The notes under the pieces are model-generated. The model ran no database searches. It worked only from the letters and a program-made list of their open reading frames with translations, and was not told where the DNA came from. A program made the position numbers and the translations under genes. From JAPWJZ01 sp041287865 (GTDB taxonomy: Bacteria > Pseudomonadota > Alphaproteobacteria > Micavibrionales > UBA2020): DNA of 64,000 nucleotides. This document shows, piece by piece, positions 53,632 to 62,235 of this stretch. The stretch lies in the NCBI GenBank assembly GCA_041287865.1, contig JBGGMV010000028.1:62001-126000 (forward strand), in the 5' to 3' direction. Within the stretch, counting starts at the first letter, position 1, and the number at the start of each line of letters is the position of its first letter.

Positions 53632-53763
53632 AACGGGTTCCTTTTAAAAAGGGATTCGGTTGAATTTCGGAGTCCAAGAATACCAGCGTTTTTACAGGCG
53701 TCTATTCCATTTAGCCCGTAAAAACGGCATTGCTGCGATGCAGTATGCCATAAAATGCGGCTT

Positions 53764-54315
53764 TTAAAGGGGTTCGCCCAGTTTTTGCAGGATGAAATCC
53801 ACCCGCGCCGCAATCGGCATCACCGGCACGGCGACGGGTTCGTATCCCAGCGCGCGGTAGTCGGCCAGAATTTCCGCGCCGATTTTTTCGGCCTGCGTTT
53901 CGCTTTCACTGCGCACGCCGTCTTTTACCAGCGGCAGGCGGTCGAGCATAAAAACCGCGCGGTAACGGTATATTTTCGAGGCCTCGATGGCGGCCCCGAC
54001 ATCCAGGCCGGCAAGGCGGAAATAGACGATACTGTCGGGCGTGCCGCGATCGGTGAAGACCAGCGTATTTTTATCGAGCGCCCTTTCGCGCCCGACTTTG
54101 AATCTCAGGATTTTTTCCTGCAGTTCCTTCACATGATCTGTGCTGCGCACTTCGGCAAGAGTCATGCCGTGCCGCAGGGCTTCCTCGATCAACTCCCGCG
54201 CGATCTCTGTCTGGATAGGATAGCCGCGTTTCGCCAGTTCGTCGATCACCGATGTTTTTCCCGACGACGGTGCGCCGGTGATAACGACCCAATTCGTTTC
54301 GTATTTAAACGTCAT
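53764..54315 (-). CDS. AAA_28-type P-loop NTPase
   Basis: The protein has 183 residues. Walker A is GAPSSGKTS (14-22). VFTDRG (about 87-92) looks like a Walker B or base-binding segment; the domain resembles the small predicted-ATPase group often called AAA_28. Role unknown. It overlaps the stop of the upstream gene by 11 bases, with GAGGCG before the ATG, so it is probably co-expressed. Confidence 0.8.
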   Translation of the reverse strand: MTFKYETNWVVITGAPSSGKTSVIDELAKRGYPIQTEIARELIEEALRHGMTLAEVRSTDHVKELQEKILRFKVGRERALDKNTLVFTDRGTPDSIVYFRLAGLDVGAAIEASKIYRYRAVFMLDRLPLVKDGVRSESETQAEKIGAEILADYRALGYEPVAVPVMPIAARVDFILQKLGEPL

Positions 54316-54871
54316 CCGTCGCCTCGCCGGAACAGGGGCCCCATTTATGCAGGTCGTGGCGTTTCACCTTGCAATTCATATGGCTGCGCCAGAACGAGGG
54401 GCAGCCGGCCTTGGGCGCGCGGCCTTCGCCCAGAAAATCGTCTTCGGCGGGCAGGCGGAAATCGGCGGGCAGGTTTTCGGGCAATACCTTGTATAGCGCG
54501 CGGTCATCGTCGATTGTCAGTACGTTGCAGGCGGCATCGCGGTGCTGGCGCACGGCGGCGTTGATGCGCGTGAGCTCGGCTTCGAGCGCGGCATCATCCA
54601 TGTCTTCAAGATCTTTGTCCCACTGCTGGCGGTCCGCGACGGCATTTGCGGGTATGGGATCGAGAGCATCAGCGCGGCGGCGTTTGTAAAACCCGCGGCA
54701 CATATCCATCGCTTCTTCCATCGGCGGCGGTTGCAGCGGCACGGGGAAGGAGCCCGGAATGAGGGCCCAGATTTTATAATCGTCCACCCAGCAACGGTCA
54801 TCGCCTTTGGCATCCCTGTGTTCGCGGATGGCGTGGCGGGCCTCGATAATGCTTTGCAGGGGATCTTTCAA
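54305..54871 (-). CDS. Hypothetical protein, coupled
   Basis: I prefer TTG 54871, which overlaps the stop of the EVE gene (TTGA); the frame is open to 54901. The roughly 188-residue product is hydrophilic, with no signal, several Trp, and Cys/His residues near the C-terminus (FWRSHMNCKVKRHDLHKW) that might bind metal. No family recognised. Confidence 0.6.
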   Translation of the reverse strand: MKDPLQSIIEARHAIREHRDAKGDDRCWVDDYKIWALIPGSFPVPLQPPPMEEAMDMCRGFYKRRRADALDPIPANAVADRQQWDKDLEDMDDAALEAELTRINAAVRQHRDAACNVLTIDDDRALYKVLPENLPADFRLPAEDDFLGEGRAPKAGCPSFWRSHMNCKVKRHDLHKWGPCSGEATDDV

Positions 54872-55275
54872 ACGCCACCCAGCTTGCAAATGGTAGCCCA
54901 TTCATCAGCGGTGACGGGCGAGACGGAGAGGCGCGACTGTTTCACGAAGGCCATGTTTTTCAGTTTCGTGTGCACCTTGATTTCCGCCAGCGTGACAGGT
55001 TTTTTCATCGCCGTGCCCGCCGTCACCTCGACCATGCCGAACTTGCCTTCTTTATCGGACGGGTCGGGGTGATAGATTTTGCTCACCTTCACGGTGCCGA
55101 CAATCTCTTTCCCCTCGTTCGAGTGGTAGAAGAAACATTCGTCGCCGACCTTCATCGCCTTCATGTTGGCGGCGGCCTGATAGTTGCGCACGCCGCTCCA
55201 GCCGGTTTTCTTGTCCTTGACCATCTGCGCCCATGAAAAGGCATCGGGTTCGGATTTCATCAGCCAGTAGGCCAT
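54868..55275 (-). CDS. EVE-domain protein (THYN1-like)
   Basis: The protein has 135 residues, standard length for the EVE fold. It starts MAYWLMKSEPDAFSW and contains GVRNYQAAANM and the FFYHSN segment, typical of the family, which binds modified bases in DNA or RNA. AGGAG precedes the ATG at 55275. It overlaps the next gene by 4 bases. Confidence 0.93.
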   Translation of the reverse strand: MAYWLMKSEPDAFSWAQMVKDKKTGWSGVRNYQAAANMKAMKVGDECFFYHSNEGKEIVGTVKVSKIYHPDPSDKEGKFGMVEVTAGTAMKKPVTLAEIKVHTKLKNMAFVKQSRLSVSPVTADEWATICKLGGV

Positions 55276-55398
55276 CTCGGATTCTCCTCTTGCTCTGGAA
55301 TTTTTAGCATAGGGTGTTGTTATATATAACCTTTATTGCATTTGCATAATGCTTGAGCCCTTGGTATAAAGGGGCGGTCACAACAGCGGAAAAGCCTT

Positions 55399-56004
55399 AT
55401 GGCGCAGATCATCATTTGCCGCGCGAGCGAGCTATTGAAAAAAGTGGCGGAGAATCCCGTCGCCGCCGTGCTGTCGATCGAGCATCCGGGCGCCGCGCTC
55501 GACAAGGGCGGATCGGCCCCGCGCCTTGCAGAAAACGGGCACGACAAAACGCCGCAGAAAATTCTCGTCTTCTGGGATTCGGAACAGCCCGTGCCGGGCG
55601 GGCCCGATATCGCGCAGGTGAAGGCCGGCCTTGAATTCGTGATGGATCATATCGGCGAAGGCCCCGTCATTATCCACTGCCATGCAGGCAAGGCACGGTC
55701 GGCCGCGATTGCGCTCGGCGTTCTTGCGCTGGTCTATCCCGACAAGCCCGAGACAGAATTGCTGGATATGCTGCTGGCCATCCGCCCGCAGGCGGCGCCG
55801 AATATTCTGGTCGTCGAAATGGTCGACCAGCTGACAGGGCGCGGCGGCAAGCTGCTGCAGGCGACGCTCGACCATCCTGTTATCTCCGCGCAGCGCGCGC
55901 AGGCGGAGCAGAACCGCAAGGACATGATGGAGGAACGCCCCGAGTTCTATAAACGCATGTTCCCCGAAAAATTCCCCGATACGCCTAAAGGCCCACAACC
56001 GTGA
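55399..56004 (+). CDS. Cysteine phosphatase (PTP/DSP-like)
   Basis: The protein has 201 residues. The catalytic loop HCHAGKAR has Cys94 and Arg100 (C-x5-R), the signature of tyrosine and dual-specificity phosphatases. The fold is short with a helical C-terminus. Substrate unknown. The stop overlaps the start of a tiny membrane-protein frame. Confidence 0.88.
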   Translation: MAQIIICRASELLKKVAENPVAAVLSIEHPGAALDKGGSAPRLAENGHDKTPQKILVFWDSEQPVPGGPDIAQVKAGLEFVMDHIGEGPVIIHCHAGKARSAAIALGVLALVYPDKPETELLDMLLAIRPQAAPNILVVEMVDQLTGRGGKLLQATLDHPVISAQRAQAEQNRKDMMEERPEFYKRMFPEKFPDTPKGPQP

Positions 56005-56087
56005 TGGTGCTGGGAGTGATTGCGATCGTGCTGGCCGTGATTCTAGGCGCAGTGATATTTTGTGGCGGCGGGAACGGGGAAAACTAG
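56004..56087 (+). CDS. Candidate 27-residue membrane miniprotein
   Basis: The ATG at 56004 overlaps the phosphatase stop (TGATG); GTG 56001 is also possible. It encodes one hydrophobic span (VLGVIAIVLAVILGAVIFC) and a GGGNGEN end. Size, overlap and composition fit a single-pass small protein, but no homology is known to me. Confidence 0.4.
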   Translation: MVLGVIAIVLAVILGAVIFCGGGNGEN

Positions 56088-56093
56088 TAACCT

Positions 56094-56480
56094 ATGAACG
56101 CATCAGATTTAAGAGCCTTCTTATTGGGCGACTTAGCCGCAAAAGAATTTCAATCGTTACTCAATAAAGAGACAGAAGCTTGGGCCAAACGTCTCTCCGA
56201 ACGCGGGCGTTCCGCACCGATTTCGCTGCTCGGTATGTATGAGCCAATAGATATAACACCGAAACGCGCCCTTGTGCTCTTGGATGCGTATATTACAGGC
56301 GACTTTTCTGCAGCATCGTATGCATATGTTCTTGATGCCCTTCTGCTTAGCGAGCATGCCATATGGACTGACTTGTCGGTTCGAGATGCAATGGAATACG
56401 TTCTTGGCGAATATTATCCAACGAAAATGGACAGGGAGCGGGCTTTGCAGGCACGCGAAGAGATACTAATGGAGAAATAG
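56094..56480 (+). CDS. AT-rich hypothetical protein
   Basis: The protein has 128 residues, helical, no signal (MNASDLRAFLLGDLAAKEFQ at the start). The DNA is less GC-rich than its neighbours and codon use differs, so it may have been acquired recently. Small helical proteins of this kind are often immunity proteins, but I have no positive evidence. Confidence 0.6.
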   Translation: MNASDLRAFLLGDLAAKEFQSLLNKETEAWAKRLSERGRSAPISLLGMYEPIDITPKRALVLLDAYITGDFSAASYAYVLDALLLSEHAIWTDLSVRDAMEYVLGEYYPTKMDRERALQAREEILMEK

Positions 56481-56504
56481 TGGGTTTATCTCGACGAAGA
56501 TTCG

Positions 56505-57506
56505 TTAAATATTTTCAGCCTTGATATCGCGCGACAGCAGGCCGGTGACGACTTCGTCAACCTTCGCCTCGCCCTTTAAAATCATCTTCACGCCCATGCA
56601 AATCGGCATATCGACGCTGTTCTTCAGCGCGTAATCGGCAACCGCATGGGCGGTGGCAACGCCTTCGGCAACCGTGCGGCGTTCTGCCATGATTTCCTCC
56701 AGCTTCCTGCCCTGCCCCAGTTCAAACCCGAGGGAGAAGTTGCGAGATGTCATCGATGAACAGGTAAGCACCAGATCGCCCACGCCCGAAAGGCCGAGGA
56801 AGGTTTCCGCCTGCGCACCGCGTTTCAATCCCAGCCGCTTGATTTCCGCAAGGCCGCGCGTCATGACGGCGGCTTTGGCGTTCTGGCCGAATTTCTTGCC
56901 TTCGACGATGCCGCAAGCGATGGCGATGACGTTTTTCAAGGCGCCCGCGATTTCGACGCCGACGGGATCGGACGACAGATAGGGGCGGAATGTGGCGCCG
57001 CGCAGCGCTTCGGCCCAGTGATGCGCGTCGTTCGACGTGCTGGCCAGTGTCGCCGCCGTGGGCAACCCGCGCACGGTGTCGATGGCGAAGGTGGGGCCTG
57101 ACAGAACTGCGTAGGGGTGCCCCTTCGCCACTTCCGCCGCCATTTCGGACAGTAAAAATCCGGTCGTGACCTCGATGCCCTTGGCGGTATTGACCAGCGG
57201 CACGCCCTTGGGCAGGTGCTGCGCGAATTTGCCCAGCGTTTCGCGCAGGTGCTGCGCCGGCGTGGTCAGCAGCACAAGTTCCGCGCCCTTGACGGCCGCT
57301 GCGATATCGGCCGTCGCCCTGATGGATTTATCGAGCGGCGCGCCAGCAAGGTATGTCTTGTTTTCATGCGTCGTGTTGATGATATCGGCTAATCCTGCGT
57401 CGCGCGCATACAGCGTCACCTTGCGCCCCGCCTGCGCCAGCACCTGCGCGAGTGCCGTGCCCCAGGCGCCGCCGCCGATGATGGATATATTCGCGATTGC
57501 TGACAT
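56505..57506 (-). CDS. gpsA: Glycerol-3-phosphate dehydrogenase [NAD(P)+]
   Basis: The protein has 333 residues, usual length. It reduces dihydroxyacetone phosphate to glycerol-3-phosphate for phospholipid synthesis in the cytoplasm. The nucleotide-binding GGGAWGTA is near residue 11; GALKNVIAIACG carries a catalytic Lys; the region TCSSMTSRNFSLG is typical. Its start lies 1 base after the tsaD stop, so the two are co-transcribed. Confidence 0.98.
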   Translation of the reverse strand: MSAIANISIIGGGAWGTALAQVLAQAGRKVTLYARDAGLADIINTTHENKTYLAGAPLDKSIRATADIAAAVKGAELVLLTTPAQHLRETLGKFAQHLPKGVPLVNTAKGIEVTTGFLLSEMAAEVAKGHPYAVLSGPTFAIDTVRGLPTAATLASTSNDAHHWAEALRGATFRPYLSSDPVGVEIAGALKNVIAIACGIVEGKKFGQNAKAAVMTRGLAEIKRLGLKRGAQAETFLGLSGVGDLVLTCSSMTSRNFSLGFELGQGRKLEEIMAERRTVAEGVATAHAVADYALKNSVDMPICMGVKMILKGEAKVDEVVTGLLSRDIKAENI

Positions 57507-57507
57507 C

Positions 57508-58575
57508 TTAAGCCCTTTTCGTTTTCATGCCGGCGGGCGGCGCAGAGGGGTCGAGCGGCCAGCGGGCATAGACGGGGAAATCCGCCTGATCGACCAGCCC
57601 CAGTTTCAGCCGTTCCACGCCCGCCCAGGCGATCATGGCTGCGTTATCGGTGCAAAGCTTCAGCGGCGGCGCGACGAAGCGCAGGCCCCGCGTGGCTGCC
57701 GTTTTTTCTAAAATTCCGCGCAGCGCCTTGTTCGCCGCAACACCGCCTGCGACGACCAGCGTCGGCTGCGCGGGATTGATGGTGAGGTAGCTGTCGATGG
57801 CATGTTTCACGCGGTCGGCAATAATGTCGCCCACGGCATCCTGAAACGAAAAACAGATGTCGACGATATCTTCCTGCCCGATTTCTTCGGGCAGCGCATC
57901 GGAGGCGCGGCGCACCGCGGTTTTCAAACCCGAGAAGGAAAAATCGCAGCCCTCGCGGCCCAGCAGCGGGCGTGGGAAGGGAAATTTCTTGCGCGCGCGG
58001 TCGTGGTTGCCGCAGGATGCCGCCATTCTTTCAACCGGCGGCCCGCCCGGATAGCCAAGGCCCAGCAGCTTCGACGTTTTGTCGAAGGCCTCGCCCGCCG
58101 CATCGTCGATGGTGGAACCAAGGCGTTTATATTTCCCGACGCCTTCCACGATCAGCAACTGACAATGCCCGCCGGAGGCGAGAAGAAGCAAGTACGGGAA
58201 TTCCACGGTATCGGTCAGGCGCACGGTCAGCGCATGGCCTTCCAGATGGTTGACGGCCAGCAGCTTTGTTCCGTTCACGGCGGCGATGGCCTTGGCCGTC
58301 ATCACGCCCACCAGCACCCCGCCGATCAGGCCCGGGCCGGCGGTGACGGCGATACCGTCAAGTTCTTTCAAAGCGATGCCCGCCTCCGTCACGGCTTCCT
58401 CTACCATCTGATCAAGATGGCCGAGGTGCGCGCGGGCGGCAATTTCGGGCACGACGCCGCCATAGGTGTCGTGATCGCGCTGGCTGAAAATCCTGTTGGA
58501 CAGGATTTCCTTGTCGCCCGTGACGATCGCGACGGCCGTTTCATCGCAGCTGGTTTCGATGCCCAATACCTTCAT
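57508..58575 (-). CDS. tsaD: tRNA N6-threonylcarbamoyladenosine transferase
   Basis: The start ATG 58575 (AAAGGG upstream) gives 355 residues beginning MKVLGIETSCDETAVA; the longer frame to 58611 is not needed. It transfers threonylcarbamoyl to A37 of ANN-decoding tRNAs with TsaB and TsaE. The iron-binding HLEGH, SGGHCQLL, DDAAGEAFDK and GGVAANKAL blocks are all intact. Confidence 0.97.
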   Translation of the reverse strand: MKVLGIETSCDETAVAIVTGDKEILSNRIFSQRDHDTYGGVVPEIAARAHLGHLDQMVEEAVTEAGIALKELDGIAVTAGPGLIGGVLVGVMTAKAIAAVNGTKLLAVNHLEGHALTVRLTDTVEFPYLLLLASGGHCQLLIVEGVGKYKRLGSTIDDAAGEAFDKTSKLLGLGYPGGPPVERMAASCGNHDRARKKFPFPRPLLGREGCDFSFSGLKTAVRRASDALPEEIGQEDIVDICFSFQDAVGDIIADRVKHAIDSYLTINPAQPTLVVAGGVAANKALRGILEKTAATRGLRFVAPPLKLCTDNAAMIAWAGVERLKLGLVDQADFPVYARWPLDPSAPPAGMKTKRA

Positions 58576-58635
58576 GCACCCTTTATAACAAGAATATTTC
58601 TTGATTAACACTGTATTTTCAATGCCTTATAGTAT

Positions 58636-58665
58636 TTTACATAATGTATTATTCTGTGTTATACT
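58636..58665 (+). promoter_or_regulatory. Candidate sigma70 promoter for the ankyrin gene at 58686
   Basis: TTTACA, an 18-base spacer and TATACT (5/6 matches each) end 20 bases before the start codon. An AGGGAG ribosome site follows. Confidence 0.6.
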
Positions 58666-58685
58666 ATTGGCCATCAAGGGAGTAG

Positions 58686-59258
58686 ATGGTGGGGCTTTCT
58701 AATATATTCAAGATCGTGGGACAGGCCTGTACAAACTTCGTGCGCGAAGAGAAGGCAGCCATCGTGCGCGAGAAACAGACGAAAAGCCTGCTCGAGGCCA
58801 TTATGGCCAGCGATAGTGACAAGGTCGAGGCCTTGCTGAAAGCGGGCGTCGATGCCGATGCGCCCAGCACCATGGGGAACACGCCCCTCACCTGCGCCAT
58901 CAGCCTGAGGGCGACGCAAAGGACGCCTGAAAGCCTGAAGGTTCTCGAACTTGTTCTCGCGCGGGTGACTGATATTGACGGCATTACCAAGGATTCATCC
59001 TACCTGCTGATGGCGGCGCAAATCGGCGTGGCCGAAGCGGCGGCGGAACTGCTGCGGCGCGGCTGCGATATGACCGTGAAAGGCTGGGGAGGCCGCGACG
59101 CGCTCTGCTTTGCGACGGAAAACGGGCACAAGAGTGTCGCCGACCTGATCGTCGCCGCCGCGCAACAACGCAACGAGGCTTGCGCGGCGAACATGCATGC
59201 CGGCCTCGACAAGCCGATTGTCGCCCGCAAAAGGCTGCGCCTCAAAACCTTTTCTTAG
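58686..59258 (+). CDS. Ankyrin-repeat protein with C-terminal tag
   Basis: The protein has 190 residues; AGGGAG lies 4 bases before ATG. Three to four ankyrin repeats cover about residues 35-150, several degenerate (DAPSTMGNTPLTCAISL and GRDALCFATENGH are clear). It ends LDKPIVARKRLRLKTFS, a form of the shared motif with Arg in place of the central Pro. Confidence 0.85.
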   Translation: MVGLSNIFKIVGQACTNFVREEKAAIVREKQTKSLLEAIMASDSDKVEALLKAGVDADAPSTMGNTPLTCAISLRATQRTPESLKVLELVLARVTDIDGITKDSSYLLMAAQIGVAEAAAELLRRGCDMTVKGWGGRDALCFATENGHKSVADLIVAAAQQRNEACAANMHAGLDKPIVARKRLRLKTFS

Positions 59259-59266
59259 AAAGAAGA

Positions 59267-59295
59267 GCGGCCCCCTGCGTCAAACAAGAGGCCGC
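59267..59295. terminator. Hairpin between converging genes
   Basis: GCGGCC and GGCCGC form a 6-bp stem with a 17-base loop; the minus strand continues TCTTCTTTCT. It lies between the ankyrin gene and the SPFH gene and may serve both. Confidence 0.4.
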
Positions 59296-59349
59296 CCTTG
59301 CTTATGCCGGATGCCTAAACACCCGTCAAAATAGTTACCTTACGGCTAC

Positions 59350-60225
59350 TTAAGGCTTCGGGGCCTTGATCGCGGGCGTGGCCGTTGCGTCGTCGTTGGC
59401 CGGGCGCGAAGGCTTGCCGAGCGAGCCTTTCAGCGTCTGGATCTGCGACAGCATTTCGTTCGAGTTGGTGGTCGAGAGGATCAGGTTCCCCTTGTCCGCC
59501 GCGTCGCGCGTGGTGTCGTGGGCCATGGCGAGCAAAATAACCTCATGCGCCATTTCGGGGGTCATGCCCTTCTTGGCGAGGTTGTTGAACTGCTCGGCAT
59601 AGTTTTCGAAGATCGCGGCGCGCTGGGCGGCGATGCCTTCGCCGTTCAGGCGCAGCGCTTCCTTGTGCGCTTCGGCTTCGGCGATGATGCGCATCTTCGC
59701 GGCCGTTGAGTCGTTCTGGGCTGCGACAAGGTTACGTTCCGACTGCTTCACGCGGCTGAACGAGGCCTGGCTGTCCTGGCTGGCATGCGGCTCGTCAACG
59801 ATAACGTCGACCAGTTTCATGCCGTAGAGGTCTTCGATCTCCTTGCCGACCTTTTCGCGCGCCATTTCGGAGATTTTTTCGCGCGTCTGGTAGAGCTCGG
59901 TGAAATCCATGCCGGAGACCAGCTGCTTCACCGTCGCGGCCACGCGGGCCTTGACCTGTTCAGTCGGCTTGTCGCTGTCGTAATGGAATTTACGGGCGTC
60001 CGTCACCTGCACGTGCATCTTGATCGGGATGGAAACGAAGATATCGTCCTTCGTTTTCGTGTTCAGGGTTTCTTCCTGCTGGTGCAGGTCGGTCGGGATG
60101 CGCGCGGCGATGTTCTGCCAGGGCATCACCACGGTGATGCCGGGGCTGGTGATGGTGTTCACGTATTTGCCGAAGCTCTGCATAATCACGGCTTCTTTTT
60201 CTTTGACGGTAAAAATAAAGGCCAT
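59350..60225 (-). CDS. SPFH-domain (prohibitin-type) protein
   Basis: The ATG at 60225 is in frame; TTG at 60231 is also possible and better spaced from AGGAG. The roughly 291-residue product has the SPFH/Band-7 core from residue 5 to 170 (for example VKARVAATVKQLVSGMDFTELY), then a helical segment with AEAEAHKEALRLNGEGIAAQRAA typical of the family. There is no clear membrane helix at the N-terminus. Such proteins form ring-like scaffolds, often with membrane proteases. The tail is Pro/Ala/Lys-rich. Confidence 0.9.
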   Translation of the reverse strand: MAFIFTVKEKEAVIMQSFGKYVNTITSPGITVVMPWQNIAARIPTDLHQQEETLNTKTKDDIFVSIPIKMHVQVTDARKFHYDSDKPTEQVKARVAATVKQLVSGMDFTELYQTREKISEMAREKVGKEIEDLYGMKLVDVIVDEPHASQDSQASFSRVKQSERNLVAAQNDSTAAKMRIIAEAEAHKEALRLNGEGIAAQRAAIFENYAEQFNNLAKKGMTPEMAHEVILLAMAHDTTRDAADKGNLILSTTNSNEMLSQIQTLKGSLGKPSRPANDDATATPAIKAPKP

Positions 60226-60313
60226 AGTCAAGTTTCTCCTGTTGTGGGCTGGAAAGTACAGCCTGCGGGAGAAATTCCCGCAGGCTGCGTATCGGTTTTA
60301 AAAGTTGAGTGGA

Positions 60314-61258
60314 TCAGGGCGCCGCCGGCTTGATGGCTGCGGGGGCCGCCTTGGGATGGTCGTCGTTCGCGCCGCCATGCGGTTTCGTCAGCGTTTTGCT
60401 GAGCGTCTGCATCTGCGTCAGGATGTCGTTGGCGTTTGCGTTCGTCACGATCACGTTGCCGTTTTTCGCGGCGTCGCGGATCGTGTCGTTCTGCATGGCC
60501 AGCGTAATGACCTGGTGCGCCATATCCTGCGACATGCCTTCCTTGGCGAGGTTGTTGAACTGCTGCGCGTAGTTGGCGAAGATCGCGGAACGCTGGGCGG
60601 CAATACCTTCACCGTCAAGGCGTTGCGCTTCCTTGTGCGCTTCGGCTTCGGCGATGATCTGGATCTTCTTCGCCTCGGCGTTGTTCTTGGTCGCCAGCAT
60701 GTTACGCTCGGACGCCTTCACGTTGTTGTAGGACGTTTGAATTTCGGAGGGCGCATGGGGTTCATCCACGATCACGTCGACCAGCGCGACTCCGTAAAGT
60801 TTTTGAATTTCCGCACCGACGTTTTCGCGCACCTTGTCCGAAATGGTCTGGCGGGCCTGGTACAGTTCCGCGAAGTCCATGTTGGAGGTCAGCTGCTTCA
60901 CGGTGGCGGCGACGCGGCTTTTCACCTGCGTCATCGGGTCATTCGATTCGTAGTGGAATTTCTTCACGTCCTCGACCTGCAGGTGCATCTTGATCGGCAG
61001 GGTCACGAAGATGTCGTCCTTGGTCTTGGTCTGCAGGTTTTCCTGCATTTCGTAAAGGGCGGTCGACACGCGCTTGGCGATATTGGCGAAGGGCCAGGGT
61101 GCCTTCATCTTCAGGCCGGGGCTTTTCTGGGTCGAGGTATATTTGCCGAAGCTTTCCAGGACGACTTCCTGCTTTTCCTTCACGTTGTAAATCATGCTTG
61201 AAAGGGTGGTAATGCCGGCAACGATCGCGCTGCCGATAATAATGGATTCAACAATCAT
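60314..61258 (-). CDS. SPFH-domain membrane protein, paralog
   Basis: The protein has 314 residues; AGGAG lies 9-11 bases before ATG. An N-terminal hydrophobic helix (about 4-22) anchors it, and the SPFH core and AEAEAHKEAQRLDGEGIAAQRSA segment match the gene at 59350 closely (both have NYAxQFNNLAKxGM). The pair has arisen by duplication. It probably forms hetero-oligomers with the downstream gene product. Confidence 0.9.
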   Translation of the reverse strand: MIVESIIIGSAIVAGITTLSSMIYNVKEKQEVVLESFGKYTSTQKSPGLKMKAPWPFANIAKRVSTALYEMQENLQTKTKDDIFVTLPIKMHLQVEDVKKFHYESNDPMTQVKSRVAATVKQLTSNMDFAELYQARQTISDKVRENVGAEIQKLYGVALVDVIVDEPHAPSEIQTSYNNVKASERNMLATKNNAEAKKIQIIAEAEAHKEAQRLDGEGIAAQRSAIFANYAQQFNNLAKEGMSQDMAHQVITLAMQNDTIRDAAKNGNVIVTNANANDILTQMQTLSKTLTKPHGGANDDHPKAAPAAIKPAAP

Positions 61259-61638
61259 CTATCTGTGCTCCTGTTTCGTGTTTTTTTATGGGGTTGTGTT
61301 TTGGCATAAGCAAATATGTGCCCCAGCCATGCTGGCTGCGTTCAGACAATTGACGTAAGAATCTGGGGTACATGAGTCCTGATTAGCAGGCGAAGGCAAA
61401 AACCGTCAAGGGCCTATGAATACATAACGCGATTCATTTGCCGTAATAAAAATCCACTTCTCGCTGCATCGGTTTGTATTTCATCAATATTGATATTTAC
61501 AGATATAAAATTGCTTTTCATTTATTAGTTTCACATAACACGGAAAAACGGCAGCGGGAATCGCTTCCGATTTGAACTGAATGTTTACAGGTTCTTTGCT
61601 ATAATTACGGCTTCACGCAAAATCATCGCGCGTATAAA
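61259..61638. other. AT-rich intergenic region, no gene seen
   Basis: It separates the SPFH pair from the next, tagged SPFH gene. A TATAAT at 61600 lies on the plus strand, but no gene follows in that direction, so its meaning is doubtful. Confidence 0.4.
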
Positions 61639-62235
61639 TCAGCTGACCGGCCTTTTCAGCCGAAGCGGTTTCCTGACGCTGACATCGCTGCGCAGCCCCT
61701 GCTGCACGGCGCTCGAGGCGATTTTGCCGTCGCGGTCTTTTTCCTCGGCGCAGCGCAGGTTGATGCCGTGCCGCTCGAGCTGCTTGCGCGATTCTTCGGA
61801 CATATCGAGCCCCTGCTGCCTGAGCGAGATAAGCTCGATGCCATAGGTGTCGCGCAACATGCCCTCTTTTTCGGCGACGATGCGGTCAAGCGCCTGCCGG
61901 CAATCGGCGACTTGATCAATCGTCATGCCGGCGGTTTCCTGCTTGACGGACATGGAGAGCAGCACGCCCAGCTGCGAAGCGCCGTCCAGCGCGCCGTAGT
62001 GGTATTTTTTTGCGTCGCATATCCGCCACGCCACGTTCGCCTGTATGCCGAGGAAAATCCCGTCGCTCGTCAGCGTCTTGACGTTGATCGACTGATGCAT
62101 CTGCTGCGTGGAAACGCGCACGGCCACGCGGTCGAAAAGCCCCTTGAGACCAGGCCCGGGTTTCGTGACAGTCTTGTGATACCTGCCGAAACGCTCGATG
62201 ATCAATTCTTCGCCGGGCTTGCATGAATAAAACAT
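61639..62235 (-). CDS. Short SPFH-like protein with C-terminal tag
   Basis: The protein has 198 residues, an SPFH-like core (about 5-150: VRVSTQQMHQSINVKTLTSDG, VLLSMSVKQETAGMTIDQV) without the long helical end, and no membrane helix. It ends SDVSVRKPLRLKRPVS, a textbook form of the shared motif. Its start overlaps the stop of the upstream ankyrin gene by 1 base (TAATG), tying an SPFH protein and an ankyrin protein in one operon. Confidence 0.8.
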   Translation of the reverse strand: MFYSCKPGEELIIERFGRYHKTVTKPGPGLKGLFDRVAVRVSTQQMHQSINVKTLTSDGIFLGIQANVAWRICDAKKYHYGALDGASQLGVLLSMSVKQETAGMTIDQVADCRQALDRIVAEKEGMLRDTYGIELISLRQQGLDMSEESRKQLERHGINLRCAEEKDRDGKIASSAVQQGLRSDVSVRKPLRLKRPVS

